This document shows positions 35,125-44,525 of a stretch of 64,000 bases of DNA, one piece after another. The notes under the pieces are model-generated. The model did no database searches and had not been told where the DNA came from. It saw only the letters and a program-made list of their open reading frames with translations. Source of the DNA: JAEKNW01 sp963678375 (GTDB lineage: Bacteria; Cloacimonadota; Cloacimonadia; Cloacimonadales; JAFGVF01). Position 1 is the stretch's first letter. Every line of letters begins with the position of its first letter. The translations under genes and the position numbers were made by a program. The stretch covers positions 420,827-484,826 of the forward strand of contig CAXXQH010000001.1 in assembly GCA_963678375.2 (NCBI GenBank), written 5' to 3'.

Positions 35125-36792
35125 TTATTTAGCTATTTCAATACGAACATTACTCCTACCATACTTTACACCCTTTTTGAATTTCTTCAAAAGGTCACTT
35201 TCATAAACACTTTCTACTTCAAAAAATGAGAAACCATCTTTGATATCTATTTTACCTATGTTTAATCTCGGAGCAACCTTTAGGTCATTTAAGATACCAA
35301 TCAGTTTAGGCGGTGTAAGATCTTGACTTCTACCAATATTCATAAAGAATCTTGTGAAGCCTGCTTCAGCTCTTCTTGATCTACCCTTTCCTCCACGTTC
35401 TCTAGATCTTGAACCTCTGCTAGCTCTACTATCACCAAGATGAGCATCAAAATCATTATGATCTCTATGATAGTTTATATCACCAGCATCTTTATAATAG
35501 TCTAAGAATTTATTGAACTCAACTGCCACAAAGTGTTTAATCAAATCTTCTCTATCCAACCAAGCAAGTTTCTTAAAGATAACATCCATAAATGGATCTA
35601 TTTCTTCATCATTTACTTCTACTTTTTCAACCACATCAATTAAATTAAATAACTGTCTTTGGCATATTTCTCTACCTGAAGGTAATTCTTTATATTCTAA
35701 AGCTTTGCCTAATCTACGTTCGATGAACTTGAGTCTTCTTCCATCTTTACTGTGGGCAATAGTAATACAGATACCAGTTTTACCTGCTCTACCAGTTCTA
35801 CCAGATCTATGAATATAAACATCTTCATCATCAGGTAAACCAAAGTTTATTACATGAGTTAAATCATCTATATCAATTCCACGAGCAGCAACATCTGTAG
35901 CTACAAGCATTTGAATATGCTTGTTCCTAAATTTACCCATAACACTCTCACGCACTGCTTGAGATAAATCTCCGTGTAGGGAATCTGCATTATAACCATC
36001 AAACTGTAGTTTTTCAGCTATTTCTTGCGTTTCCCTCTTGGTCCTGCAGAAAACAATTCCATAAATATTAGGGTTCATATCAGCTACACGTTTTAAAGCT
36101 AAATATTTATCTCTAGCTCTTACTGTATAGACATGATGAGATACTGTTTCTGCACCGCTATTCTTAGAACCAACTGCAATCTCATGAGGATCATGCATAT
36201 AGTTCTTCGATATTTGCTGAATTTCTCTAGGCATAGTTGCAGAAAAAAGAAGTGTCTGTTTATTGTTTGGTGTATTTGCTAAAATGGCATCTAGTTCTTC
36301 TTTGAAACCCATGTTCAACATTTCATCAGCTTCATCTAAAACTAACCATTTCACATTAGAAACATCTAAGTTTCCTCGCTTAACAAAATCGTTCACACGA
36401 CCAGGTGTTCCCACCACTATGTTTGCCCCTCTTCTCAAATCTCTTAATTGATTCGAGATAGACGCTCCTCCATATACAGCTACTATATTCACTCCACGCA
36501 TTTGAGAAGCAAAAGACATTAAGTCTCTAGTAATCTGTAAACAAAGCTCTCTTGTAGGACATAAAATAAAAGCTTGAACTGCCTTTGAACTTGTGTCTAA
36601 CATATTTAACAAAGGTAGCCCGAAAGCAGCTGTTTTTCCTGTTCCTGTCTGAGCTAACGCAATTAAATCCTGTTTATTCTCTAATATATAGGGAATAGTT
36701 TTCTCCTGAATTGGAGTAGGATTGACAAAACTAATTGTCTCCAAGGCTGACTGAAGCTCTTTGTTCAGTGCCATTTCTTTAAAGTAGATCAT
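35125..36792 (-). CDS. DEAD-box RNA helicase (DeaD/CshA-like)
   Basis: The 555-residue protein unwinds RNA for ribosome assembly or mRNA decay. Motifs in order: Q motif FVNPTPIQEKTIP; Walker A AQTGTGKTAAFG; VLDEADEML near 150; FSATMP near 182; and HRSGRTGRAGKTG near 325. Residues about 455-480 are a basic RS/RG-rich linker (SRASRGSRSRERGGKGRSRR). Residues about 483-555 are a DbpA-type RNA-recognition domain (GFTRFFMNIGRSQDLTPPKLIGIL). It is a single gene; the sorting-domain protein ends 2 bases away, convergent. Confidence 0.93.
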   Translation of the reverse strand: MIYFKEMALNKELQSALETISFVNPTPIQEKTIPYILENKQDLIALAQTGTGKTAAFGLPLLNMLDTSSKAVQAFILCPTRELCLQITRDLMSFASQMRGVNIVAVYGGASISNQLRDLRRGANIVVGTPGRVNDFVKRGNLDVSNVKWLVLDEADEMLNMGFKEELDAILANTPNNKQTLLFSATMPREIQQISKNYMHDPHEIAVGSKNSGAETVSHHVYTVRARDKYLALKRVADMNPNIYGIVFCRTKRETQEIAEKLQFDGYNADSLHGDLSQAVRESVMGKFRNKHIQMLVATDVAARGIDIDDLTHVINFGLPDDEDVYIHRSGRTGRAGKTGICITIAHSKDGRRLKFIERRLGKALEYKELPSGREICQRQLFNLIDVVEKVEVNDEEIDPFMDVIFKKLAWLDREDLIKHFVAVEFNKFLDYYKDAGDINYHRDHNDFDAHLGDSRASRGSRSRERGGKGRSRRAEAGFTRFFMNIGRSQDLTPPKLIGILNDLKVAPRLNIGKIDIKDGFSFFEVESVYESDLLKKFKKGVKYGRSNVRIEIAK

Positions 36793-37176
36793 AGTCTCCC
36801 TTTAATTTGTTTGAATTTTTGTACTCGGCTATAATAATCACATACGTAATTGTATTTTTTTACTCAATTGTACAAATCAATTCCAAAATTCTCAAGTAGT
36901 TAAGCTTGTCAAGAAGCATTAATTATTTTTTTCTGTTTTGGGTCGTGGGATTCTAGCCCTAGGGTTAGGATGTTGTCAAAAGTATCTATGGACTGACAGC
37001 ATCACTGCTGTCAGATTTTTGTGGAAGTAGGGATACTTCCACTCCATACTTTTTGCTGGTCCGGCTAGGGATACCCGCATTCCCAATTAGGGTCATTGGA
37101 CATTAAAAAAAATATTCCTTGTCAGATTTATAGCTTTTAAAAATAAAAGACTAATCAAGTAATGTAAGAGGAATAA
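36793..37176. other. intergenic region with three hairpins of the tetraloop family
   Basis: No gene. 36793-36935 is the helicase promoter side. 36993-37014 is CTGACAGCA-TCAC-TGCTGTCAG; 37021-37042 is GTGGAAGTA-GGGA-TACTTCCAC; 37061-37087 is a decayed CGGCTA-GGGA-TACCCG with tail CATTCCCAATT. The remaining sequence is AT-rich and leads into the MATE ribosome site. Confidence 0.85.
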
Positions 37177-38529
37177 GTGAATAAAGAACATAAATTATCA
37201 GATACAAACATACCAAGGCTCCTATTAAAATTAACTATTCCAGCAACCATTGGAATGCTGGTCATGGCTTTTTATAACATCATAGATACAATGTTTATTG
37301 GGCATGGTGTAGGACCAAATGGGATTGCAGGATTGGCAATTGTATTCCCAATCCAGCTCATAGTCATGGGCTTTGGTCAAATGTTTGGTATGGGTGGAGC
37401 TTCCATAATATCTAGAGCTTTAGGAGCTAAGGATTATAAGAAAGCTAACTTAACTTTTGGTAATCAAATATTCTCTGTTATTCTCTTTACTTGTTTAGTA
37501 ATGCTTCCCGGACTATTGATTCCTAGACAAATTCTAATCCTTTTTGGTGCTACAGAATCTATTCTTCCTTATGCACTTGAATATTACAAAATCATTGTGT
37601 TTGGTTCAGGTCTATTTATGTTTGCTATGATGAGTAACAATGTATTAAGAGCTGAAGGGCATGCTAAAATAGCTATGTCTAATATGTTGATATCGGCAGG
37701 ATTAAACATAATACTTGATCCAATCTTCATCTTTGGATTCGACATGGGAATTAGAGGAGCTGCCCTAGCAACGGTTATTTCTCAAGGTCTTGTTGTCTTT
37801 TATCTAATCTACCACTTTACTAAAGGTAAGAGTTACTTTAAAATTCAGCTAAAATCGATTAGCTTTAATCTCCAAATTCAGAAGGAGATGTTTGCTATTG
37901 GTTTATCTGCTTTTTCTAGACAAGTAGCTGGCTCTTTTATAGTGATTATTATTAACAATAAACTCGGTTCTTTCAATCTTGGTGATATATATATTGCAGT
38001 TTATGGGATTATTAACAGACTTTTCTCTCTCTTCTTCATGCCAATGTTTGGAATAGGTCAAGGCTTACAACCAGTTTTAGGCTACAATTGGGGAGCTAAA
38101 AGAATCGATTTAGCTAAAAAAGCAATCAAGTTAGCATTTACTTGGGCAACTATAATCTCTACATCTGCCTTTATCATAATTCAAGTTTTTCCAACATTTT
38201 TAATGAGCTGGTTTACTACAGATGAACAAGTTATTAGAGAGGGTTCCTATGCTATCAGAAGAATGACCTTACTCTTCCCTATTTTAGGTTTCCAAATCAT
38301 CGGAACTATTATTTTTCAAGCATTAGGGCATGCAAGAGAATCTTTAATATTATCACTGGCAAGACAGATCCTCTTCTTTATTCCAATATTCTATATAATG
38401 AGTCATTTTTACGGATTCTTTGGTGTATTAATCACATTTCCTTTAGCAGATATCCTTGCTTTCTCAGTGACAACTTTTCTGTTAGTCAGAGAACTGAAAA
38501 AATGGAAATATCTTCCTGATAGAGGTTAG
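37177..38529 (+). CDS. MATE family efflux transporter (intact)
   Basis: The 450-residue membrane protein has twelve helices in two MATE halves. It starts with a GTG at 37177, preceded by AAGAGGA. NIPRLLLKLTIPATIGMLVMAFYNIIDTMFIG is the first-half signature, and QEMFAIGLSAFSRQVAGSFIVIIINNKLG begins the second half. The family exports organic cations by Na+ or H+ exchange. It ends convergent with uvrA, the stop codons overlapping by 4 bases. It is not closely similar to the broken MATE at 27526, so it is not a duplicate. Confidence 0.9.
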   Translation: MNKEHKLSDTNIPRLLLKLTIPATIGMLVMAFYNIIDTMFIGHGVGPNGIAGLAIVFPIQLIVMGFGQMFGMGGASIISRALGAKDYKKANLTFGNQIFSVILFTCLVMLPGLLIPRQILILFGATESILPYALEYYKIIVFGSGLFMFAMMSNNVLRAEGHAKIAMSNMLISAGLNIILDPIFIFGFDMGIRGAALATVISQGLVVFYLIYHFTKGKSYFKIQLKSISFNLQIQKEMFAIGLSAFSRQVAGSFIVIIINNKLGSFNLGDIYIAVYGIINRLFSLFFMPMFGIGQGLQPVLGYNWGAKRIDLAKKAIKLAFTWATIISTSAFIIIQVFPTFLMSWFTTDEQVIREGSYAIRRMTLLFPILGFQIIGTIIFQALGHARESLILSLARQILFFIPIFYIMSHFYGFFGVLITFPLADILAFSVTTFLLVRELKKWKYLPDRG

Positions 38530-41354
38530 TTATTTGCTAAATATGGTTTTAGATACTTTCCTGTATATGATTCCGGGACCTCAGCTACTTCTTCTGGGCT
38601 TCCTTTAGCGATTATAGTACCCCCATTTTCTCCACCTTCAGGTCCTACATCAATAATATAATCAGCAGTCTTAATAACATCCATATTGTGTTCAATAATA
38701 ACCACTGAATTACCCATTGCAACCAGTTTTTTAATAACTTTCAAGAGTTTTTGAACATCATCAAAGTGTAAACCTGTAGTAGGTTCATCAAGCAGATATA
38801 AAGTTTTACCAGTTGATCTTTTACTTAACTCTTTAGCAAGTTTAATCCTTTGGGCTTCACCTCCTGATAAAGTTGTTGATGGTTGTCCAAGTTTTACATA
38901 CTCCATACCAACATCAACAAGTGTTTTTAATTTATTTGCTATTGATGGAACTTTTTCAAAGAAATCATAAGCTTCCTGAACATCCATATCAAGAACTTCA
39001 GAAATATTCTTACCTTTATATTTTATTTGTAAGGTTTCGCTATTAAATCTTTTCCCTTTGCAGACTTCACAAGTAACATAAATGTCTGCCATGAAGTGCA
39101 TTTCAATTAGATTTACACCTGCCCCACCGCAATTCTCACATCTACCACCCTTTACATTAAAAGAGAAACGTCCTTGTTTATAACCCCTAAGTTTGGAAGC
39201 TGGTAATTCCGAAAAGAGCTTTCTGATAGCATCAAAGGCTTTAATATAGGTTATTGGATTAGACCTAGGAGTTCTTCCTATTGGTTGTTGATCTATAGTT
39301 ATAATCTTATCAATATTATCAAGACCTGTGATAGAATCAACTTTACCCCAAGCAGATTTTGCTTTGAAGAAATGATTGTGTAAATAAGGTGAAAGGGTTT
39401 GATTTATTAAAGAAGATTTACCAGACCCAGAAACGCCTGTTACGCAGACTAGCATACCTAAAGGAATATCAACATCAATATCTTTTAAATTATTATGCTT
39501 AGCTCCTTTTATTTTTATCACATTATCATCAACTTTCAACCTTTTCTTAGGAATTTCAATTTTTAGTTCTCCTGTAAGATATTTAGCAGTTAAGGATGAT
39601 TTGGATTTGAGAACTTGCTTTAGGTTACCTTGAGCAACGACTTGACCTCCATATACACCAGCCTTAGGACCAAAATCTATGATCTCATCGGCATTCCTAA
39701 TAGTATCTTCATCATGTTCAACTACTATTACAGTATTACCTAAATCTCTAAGATGTTTTAGCATCTCGATTAATCTATCATTATCCCTTTGATGAAGCCC
39801 AATACTAGGCTCATCAAGAATATACATAACACCAACAAGCTGGGAACCAATCTGACTAGCCAATCTGATTCTCTGTGATTCTCCACCTGAAAGAGTAGGA
39901 GCACGCCTATCAAGGGTTAAATAATGTAATCCTACACTCATTAAAAAACTGAGTCTATTAATAATTTCTTTAAGAACTTCTTCAGCAATAATCTTATCAT
40001 TACCACTTAATTCCATCTCAGAGAAAAACTTGTAAGCATCTTCTACACTCATACTGGTAATTTGAACAATGTTCATATCTTTGACTAAAACAGCTAAACT
40101 GGCTGGTTTTAATTTATATCCATTGCAAGTTGGACAAGGTTTATTTGATATATATTGAGAATAGTATCTTTTAGCTGCCTCAGAAGTTGTCTCTCTCATC
40201 CTTCTATCAAGAACTTTAAGAACACCCTCAAAAGAAGTCTCATACTCTCCAGTGGAAGATTTAGTTTTCCATTGCACCTTAAACTTCTTTCCTTTAGAGC
40301 CATTAAGTACTAAATCTTGTATTTTTTTAGGTAAATCTTTCCAAGGAGTTTTAAGATCAAATTCAAAAGCTTTTGCTAATTGCACAATAGTATTTTTGGT
40401 ATGTGATTTACTTTTTGAAAGATCACCATAAGGAACAATAGCTCCACGATAGATTGATAAACTCGGATCAGGAACTATTAAATCAGGATCCATTTCTAAT
40501 GTATATCCTAAGCCTTTACAAGTTGGGCAGGCTCCAATAGGACTATTAAAGGAAAAGCTCTGAGGTGAAAGCTCTTCAAAACCTATACCACATCGTGCAC
40601 AAGCATTAGATTCTGAAAGTATCTCTTCGCGGCCTTCACTTATATAATCAATCTTTACTTTCCCTTCTGATAGCTTTAAAGCAGTCTCCACTGAGTCTGT
40701 TATTCTGCTTATTGCTTCACCTTTAATAACTATTCTATCAACTACTACATCTATAGTATGTTTGCTCTTTTTATCTAATTGAATATCTTCTTCTAACTCT
40801 CTTACTTGGCCATTAATCTTAACACGTGTAAAACCTTCTGATTTTATCATTTCAAGCTCTGAAGCGTGAGTACCCTTTCTATTGTGGACTAAAGGTGCCA
40901 AAATCTGGATTTTAGTTTTTTCTGGGTTATTCATTATATGACCAACTATCTGATCAATAGTCAATGAAGTTACTAAATCACCACATTGATGGCAGTGCTG
41001 TTTACCTATTCTAGCATATAGAACTCTTAAATAATCATAAATTTCTGTAACTGTTCCAACAGTTGAACGAGGGTTCTTACTTGCTGATTTTTGTTCGATT
41101 GATATAGCTGGACTTAACCCTTCTATATAATCTAGTTTTGGTTTCTCCATCTGACCAAGAAATTGACGAGCATAAGATGAAAGTGATTCTACATAGCGAC
41201 GTTGTCCTTCTGCATATAAAGTATCAAATGCTAAAGATGACTTACCCGACCCAGATACACCAGTGACAACAACTAGTTGGTTTCTTTTAAACTCTAAATC
41301 TATACATTTTAAATTGTGCTCACATGCACCTTTGATTATTATTTTATCTTTCAT
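38526..41354 (-). CDS. uvrA: excinuclease ABC subunit A
   Basis: The 942-residue ATPase finds DNA damage for nucleotide-excision repair with UvrB. It carries two ABC units: Walker A GVSGSGKSS at 32-40 and again GVSGSGKSSLINQT near 645. Signature motifs are LSGGESQRIRLA near 487 and LSGGEAQRIKLAKEL near 835. Zinc-binding pairs are CARCGIGF/CPTCKGLG near 255-285 and CENCGGAG/CEVCKGKRF near 745-775. Length and order are normal. A single gene. Confidence 0.97.
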   Translation of the reverse strand: MKDKIIIKGACEHNLKCIDLEFKRNQLVVVTGVSGSGKSSLAFDTLYAEGQRRYVESLSSYARQFLGQMEKPKLDYIEGLSPAISIEQKSASKNPRSTVGTVTEIYDYLRVLYARIGKQHCHQCGDLVTSLTIDQIVGHIMNNPEKTKIQILAPLVHNRKGTHASELEMIKSEGFTRVKINGQVRELEEDIQLDKKSKHTIDVVVDRIVIKGEAISRITDSVETALKLSEGKVKIDYISEGREEILSESNACARCGIGFEELSPQSFSFNSPIGACPTCKGLGYTLEMDPDLIVPDPSLSIYRGAIVPYGDLSKSKSHTKNTIVQLAKAFEFDLKTPWKDLPKKIQDLVLNGSKGKKFKVQWKTKSSTGEYETSFEGVLKVLDRRMRETTSEAAKRYYSQYISNKPCPTCNGYKLKPASLAVLVKDMNIVQITSMSVEDAYKFFSEMELSGNDKIIAEEVLKEIINRLSFLMSVGLHYLTLDRRAPTLSGGESQRIRLASQIGSQLVGVMYILDEPSIGLHQRDNDRLIEMLKHLRDLGNTVIVVEHDEDTIRNADEIIDFGPKAGVYGGQVVAQGNLKQVLKSKSSLTAKYLTGELKIEIPKKRLKVDDNVIKIKGAKHNNLKDIDVDIPLGMLVCVTGVSGSGKSSLINQTLSPYLHNHFFKAKSAWGKVDSITGLDNIDKIITIDQQPIGRTPRSNPITYIKAFDAIRKLFSELPASKLRGYKQGRFSFNVKGGRCENCGGAGVNLIEMHFMADIYVTCEVCKGKRFNSETLQIKYKGKNISEVLDMDVQEAYDFFEKVPSIANKLKTLVDVGMEYVKLGQPSTTLSGGEAQRIKLAKELSKRSTGKTLYLLDEPTTGLHFDDVQKLLKVIKKLVAMGNSVVIIEHNMDVIKTADYIIDVGPEGGENGGTIIAKGSPEEVAEVPESYTGKYLKPYLANN

Positions 41355-41460
41355 ATTTACCTCAATTTGGTCAATCTTGTAGACAGTTTAAATTAAGTCA
41401 AGCTTATTTTTTATATTTATTAATAAATATTAATTAACTATTACTTAACTCTGAGTATTA

Positions 41461-43257
41461 CTAAAATCTTATAGCAACAATTGTATTTACTGTATATACA
41501 AACTCTTCATTATCTACTTCATATCTTGGTTTAAAGCTAATACTGAGGTTTGTATCCTCAGATTGATAGTAAGAAAAAACTGATTCAACTTCATAAATCT
41601 GAGTATTACCCCAACTTGCTTTAGGTTTTACTGAAAAAGAAAGAGGACCATAGGACTTTGTTGCCTTAACATAGGCATCGTGTTTTTGGCTTTCACCAGT
41701 AGTTTCGTAGATTTTGCTCTTTCTATCACCTGTTTCATTTGCAAAGTACTTATAGCTGAAAACTAAATTTATGTTATCTCTTAGCAATAGTAGATTCTTG
41801 GGCTTTTTCCAAATTGAACGATTCAATCTTCTTCTTACAGGTGAGTTATCATATCTAATTTTAAATTCAGCAGATACTTGTCGATAAAACCTGTCATATA
41901 AAGTTAGAGTAGCATCGCTATTGGAAATACTATCATATATGTAATCATCATAATTAATTCTTAAGGAATAAAGCTGAGATATTAAAAGATTATCTCCTAG
42001 CAGAATATCAATATCTGGTTGATATGAATAACTTGTTTTGATATTATTACTAGCTGAGAAACTACTATTAATGTAAACATCTTGAGTTTTACTATATGAA
42101 AATTGATTGTTAAAGTTAACTGTTTCAGCAAATAGTTTTCTAGCATTTAACCAAGTGATTTCAGAGACATAGTCGTTATCAAAACCATTTTCAGCATTTG
42201 GGAAATTGGTGCTTGTTTTTTCCATAGATTGGGTCACTGAAAGGGAATCAAAAAATACATTATCAATAATAATCCCAAGTTTTATCTTCTTTGTGTCGCT
42301 CTCTCTGTTGTTAGATTTTTGTGATAAGTACTTTCTCGATTCATTATAATGATTTTCCATTATCAGACTCATCTTATCTAACACTTGATATGTTAGATTT
42401 AGATTCAAATCATAACTATCATCTTTACTTGTTCGGTTGTTTGACTCGTCTAATCTATTATTGTTCTTGGTGAAGATATTCTCAAATAAACCACTTAATC
42501 TATCACCATAATTGTTACTAATTTGATTTACTATTCTAAAATTATCTCTCTTCTGGGTACTTTCTTGTTTATAACTATTATTCTTTAAGGTAAAAATATC
42601 ATCTTGAGAGGCTTGATAATAAACTTGATTATACATATATATAAATTCATTATCTAAGTTATGAGTCATAACCATATTGAATTGATTATTATAGTTTCTA
42701 GTCCTGTTATCGTGATTATAAGTTAAGTCTAAATGAAAGTTATTCTGCCAAACTTTGAAGCCATAATTACTTGTAACATTTGCTAGATAACCTCTATTGG
42801 TTAAATTGTTATTAACTAAATTAGGATTATCTTCCTTACTCAATGCAAAGCGAATTTTGGCAGAAGTCGTTAAGCTATCTGTAACAGGAAGATCTAAATA
42901 GTAACCAGTTAGGTATTGATCCTCACTCACATCTCCAGCGACTTGATATTGGGGATAATGGTCAAATTTTCTTTTGTAAGTCATTAGTAAACCATGGTTA
43001 ATCTTTCCATAACTGCTAGAAATTGTAGTATTAAACTGATTTATAGAATTAATCTGATCAAAAATCTTATTATTAGACTTTTGCAAACTATTCTCAAACT
43101 GAATATTAAAGTTAGATAGGTTTTTAATATACTTAAACTGATAGTTCAACTGGTGATTATCATTATACTCTTGATAATCAGAAGTTAGGTTAACTTCAGA
43201 CTTTAAATTTAAGAATATCATTAAGGTAAGAATAGAGATTAAGATACTCTTCTTCAC
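41461..43257 (-). CDS. secreted protein, probable outer-membrane beta-barrel
   Basis: 598 residues. A signal peptide (MKKSILISILTLMIFLNLKS) is followed by a long chain of alternating polar/hydrophobic strands rich in Asn, Tyr and Ser (for example INHGLLMTYKRKFDHYPQY, DNEFIYMYNQVYYQASQD). The chain ends with a strand finishing in Phe (NTIVAIRF), typical of outer-membrane barrels. I do not recognise a named family. Its 5' end overlaps the end of rsmA by 62 bases in another frame, which is long for an operon overlap, but the signal peptide supports this start. Confidence 0.65.
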   Translation of the reverse strand: MKKSILISILTLMIFLNLKSEVNLTSDYQEYNDNHQLNYQFKYIKNLSNFNIQFENSLQKSNNKIFDQINSINQFNTTISSSYGKINHGLLMTYKRKFDHYPQYQVAGDVSEDQYLTGYYLDLPVTDSLTTSAKIRFALSKEDNPNLVNNNLTNRGYLANVTSNYGFKVWQNNFHLDLTYNHDNRTRNYNNQFNMVMTHNLDNEFIYMYNQVYYQASQDDIFTLKNNSYKQESTQKRDNFRIVNQISNNYGDRLSGLFENIFTKNNNRLDESNNRTSKDDSYDLNLNLTYQVLDKMSLIMENHYNESRKYLSQKSNNRESDTKKIKLGIIIDNVFFDSLSVTQSMEKTSTNFPNAENGFDNDYVSEITWLNARKLFAETVNFNNQFSYSKTQDVYINSSFSASNNIKTSYSYQPDIDILLGDNLLISQLYSLRINYDDYIYDSISNSDATLTLYDRFYRQVSAEFKIRYDNSPVRRRLNRSIWKKPKNLLLLRDNINLVFSYKYFANETGDRKSKIYETTGESQKHDAYVKATKSYGPLSFSVKPKASWGNTQIYEVESVFSYYQSEDTNLSISFKPRYEVDNEEFVYTVNTIVAIRF

Positions 43258-43993
43258 TTAAAGTTTCTCCTCTGCGAGATAAATCAATTATATTTTCATT
43301 TTCTAATACCTTCAAATTTTCACTACCAATAAATGATTTTAAATTATTTCTAAGGGTCTTACGTCGCATAGCAAATGCAGCATCAACCAGTTTGTTAAAC
43401 AATGCTAAATTTTCAATATTGGGTATATCCTCTCTTAAATTCAACTGAATAACTGTTGAATCAACCCTTGGAGCGGGATAAAAAAGATGTGCTGGGACTT
43501 TAAAAAGTTGCTTAACATTATAAAAGAATTGGGTTTTTAAGGTCAAGGCTGCATACTCTTTAGTATTGGGTTTAGCTTTCAATCTATCAGCAAATTCTTT
43601 CTGTACCATCAAAGTTACAGAAGTAATTTTGCTTGAGTTTCTACAAATTTTATAGAGTAAAGGGGAAGTAATCTGATAAGGTATGTTAGCTACAATCTTT
43701 ATTGGCTCAGTCAAGAGAGGTTGCCAGTCAATTTTTATTACATCACCTTGGTGAATCACTATATTATCAAACTTCTTCTCAATAATCTCAACTACTTCAG
43801 GGTCTATTTCAAAGACTTCTAAGTTTGGACTAATGGCTAGAATCTCTTGGGTTAATATTCCTTTTCCAGGACCTATCTCCCAAACCTTATCTTGACTGGT
43901 AATTCCTGATTCTGAAACTATTTTTCTAACTATATTTGGATCTTTTAGAAAGTTCTGTCCCCATTTCTTTTTGTGCCGAAAGTTATCCTTCAT
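43196..43993 (-). CDS. rsmA: 16S rRNA dimethyladenosine transferase
   Basis: The 265-residue enzyme dimethylates two adjacent adenines in the 3' end of 16S rRNA, a step in small-subunit maturation. Motifs: KKWGQNFLKDPNIV at the N-terminus, VWEIGPGKGILTQEIL near 37, and the catalytic VANIPYQITSPLLYKI near 97-112. AMRRKTLRNNLK near 212 is the C-terminal block. Length is normal. It is the last clear host gene before the prophage; its promoter is in 43994-44160. Confidence 0.95.
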   Translation of the reverse strand: MKDNFRHKKKWGQNFLKDPNIVRKIVSESGITSQDKVWEIGPGKGILTQEILAISPNLEVFEIDPEVVEIIEKKFDNIVIHQGDVIKIDWQPLLTEPIKIVANIPYQITSPLLYKICRNSSKITSVTLMVQKEFADRLKAKPNTKEYAALTLKTQFFYNVKQLFKVPAHLFYPAPRVDSTVIQLNLREDIPNIENLALFNKLVDAAFAMRRKTLRNNLKSFIGSENLKVLENENIIDLSRRGETLSEEEYLNLYSYLNDILKFKV

Positions 43994-44172
43994 TTATTGA
44001 TTTCTCACTTATTTAAACTAAAATTTTTACTTTTTTTAAAGTTTAAAAAGTCTTTGTTTCATGTCAATTGATATTTATCTTTTTCCAAATTAGCATTACT
44101 TTTAATATCTTATATTATAGATAAATAATCTCATAAACCTTTATTAGTCATATGCTATGCTAGTCCAAAGAA

Positions 44173-44232
44173 CCTTAATTGTTATTTACTCAATGATACA
44201 TCGAAGTATATTTGAGAAAATAACAATCAAGG
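44173..44232. terminator. hairpin near the host-phage junction
   Basis: CCTTAATTGTTATT pairs with AATAACAATCAAGG (one G-U type mismatch) over a 30-base loop. Arms resemble the terminator at 29641-29706, so it is probably host sequence left of the prophage. Confidence 0.5.
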
Positions 44233-44305
44233 AAAAGTAAAAATCACACCGCTTGTCTAATAATATATGAAAATTGCTATTTTTAATTGCGGCTAAGGGG
44301 GGTAA

Positions 44306-44525
44306 GAATAAGTGAGAAATAATAAAAGTTGGGTTGTGTGTGTTATAAGTGGGCTTGCTGGGATTATTGGTATTTTTAATAAATGAGAAAAAAGTTGAAT
44401 TTCTTATAAATTCGTAGAAATAAATGAGAAAAATAAAAAAGGCCTATCTTAGTTGAAAGTCTGCAAAAATAAATGAGAAAAAACTAATATTGACCTTTAA
44501 TAGTCTGCAAGATTAAATGAGAAAA
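44306..44525 (+). promoter_or_regulatory. five direct-repeat sites at the probable left phage end (MuA-binding-like)
   Basis: The motif AATAAATGAGAAA recurs with its TGAGA at 44313, 44384, 44425, 44474 and 44518 (spacing 71, 41, 49, 44), all in one direction. Mu-type phages carry an array of transposase-binding sites of about 22 bp at each end, left of the repressor gene; this is the same position. A further copy is at 57645. They could also be repressor operators; a TTGACC box near 44489 shows promoter-like flanks. Confidence 0.5.

Larger units (their letters stand above)
43994..44525. other. host-prophage junction region
   Basis: No ORF. 43994-44160 is AT-rich, holding the rsmA promoter. 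44173-44232 is a hairpin (own entry). 44235-44312 probably contains the left phage end, but the exact boundary and target duplication cannot be fixed. 44313-44525 holds five TGAGA(A) sites (own entry). Confidence 0.55.

Noticed and set aside
43994..44525. Exact prophage left end and target-site duplication
   Set aside because: No clear TG...CA terminus or flanking 5-bp duplication can be fixed without the right end, which is outside the window.
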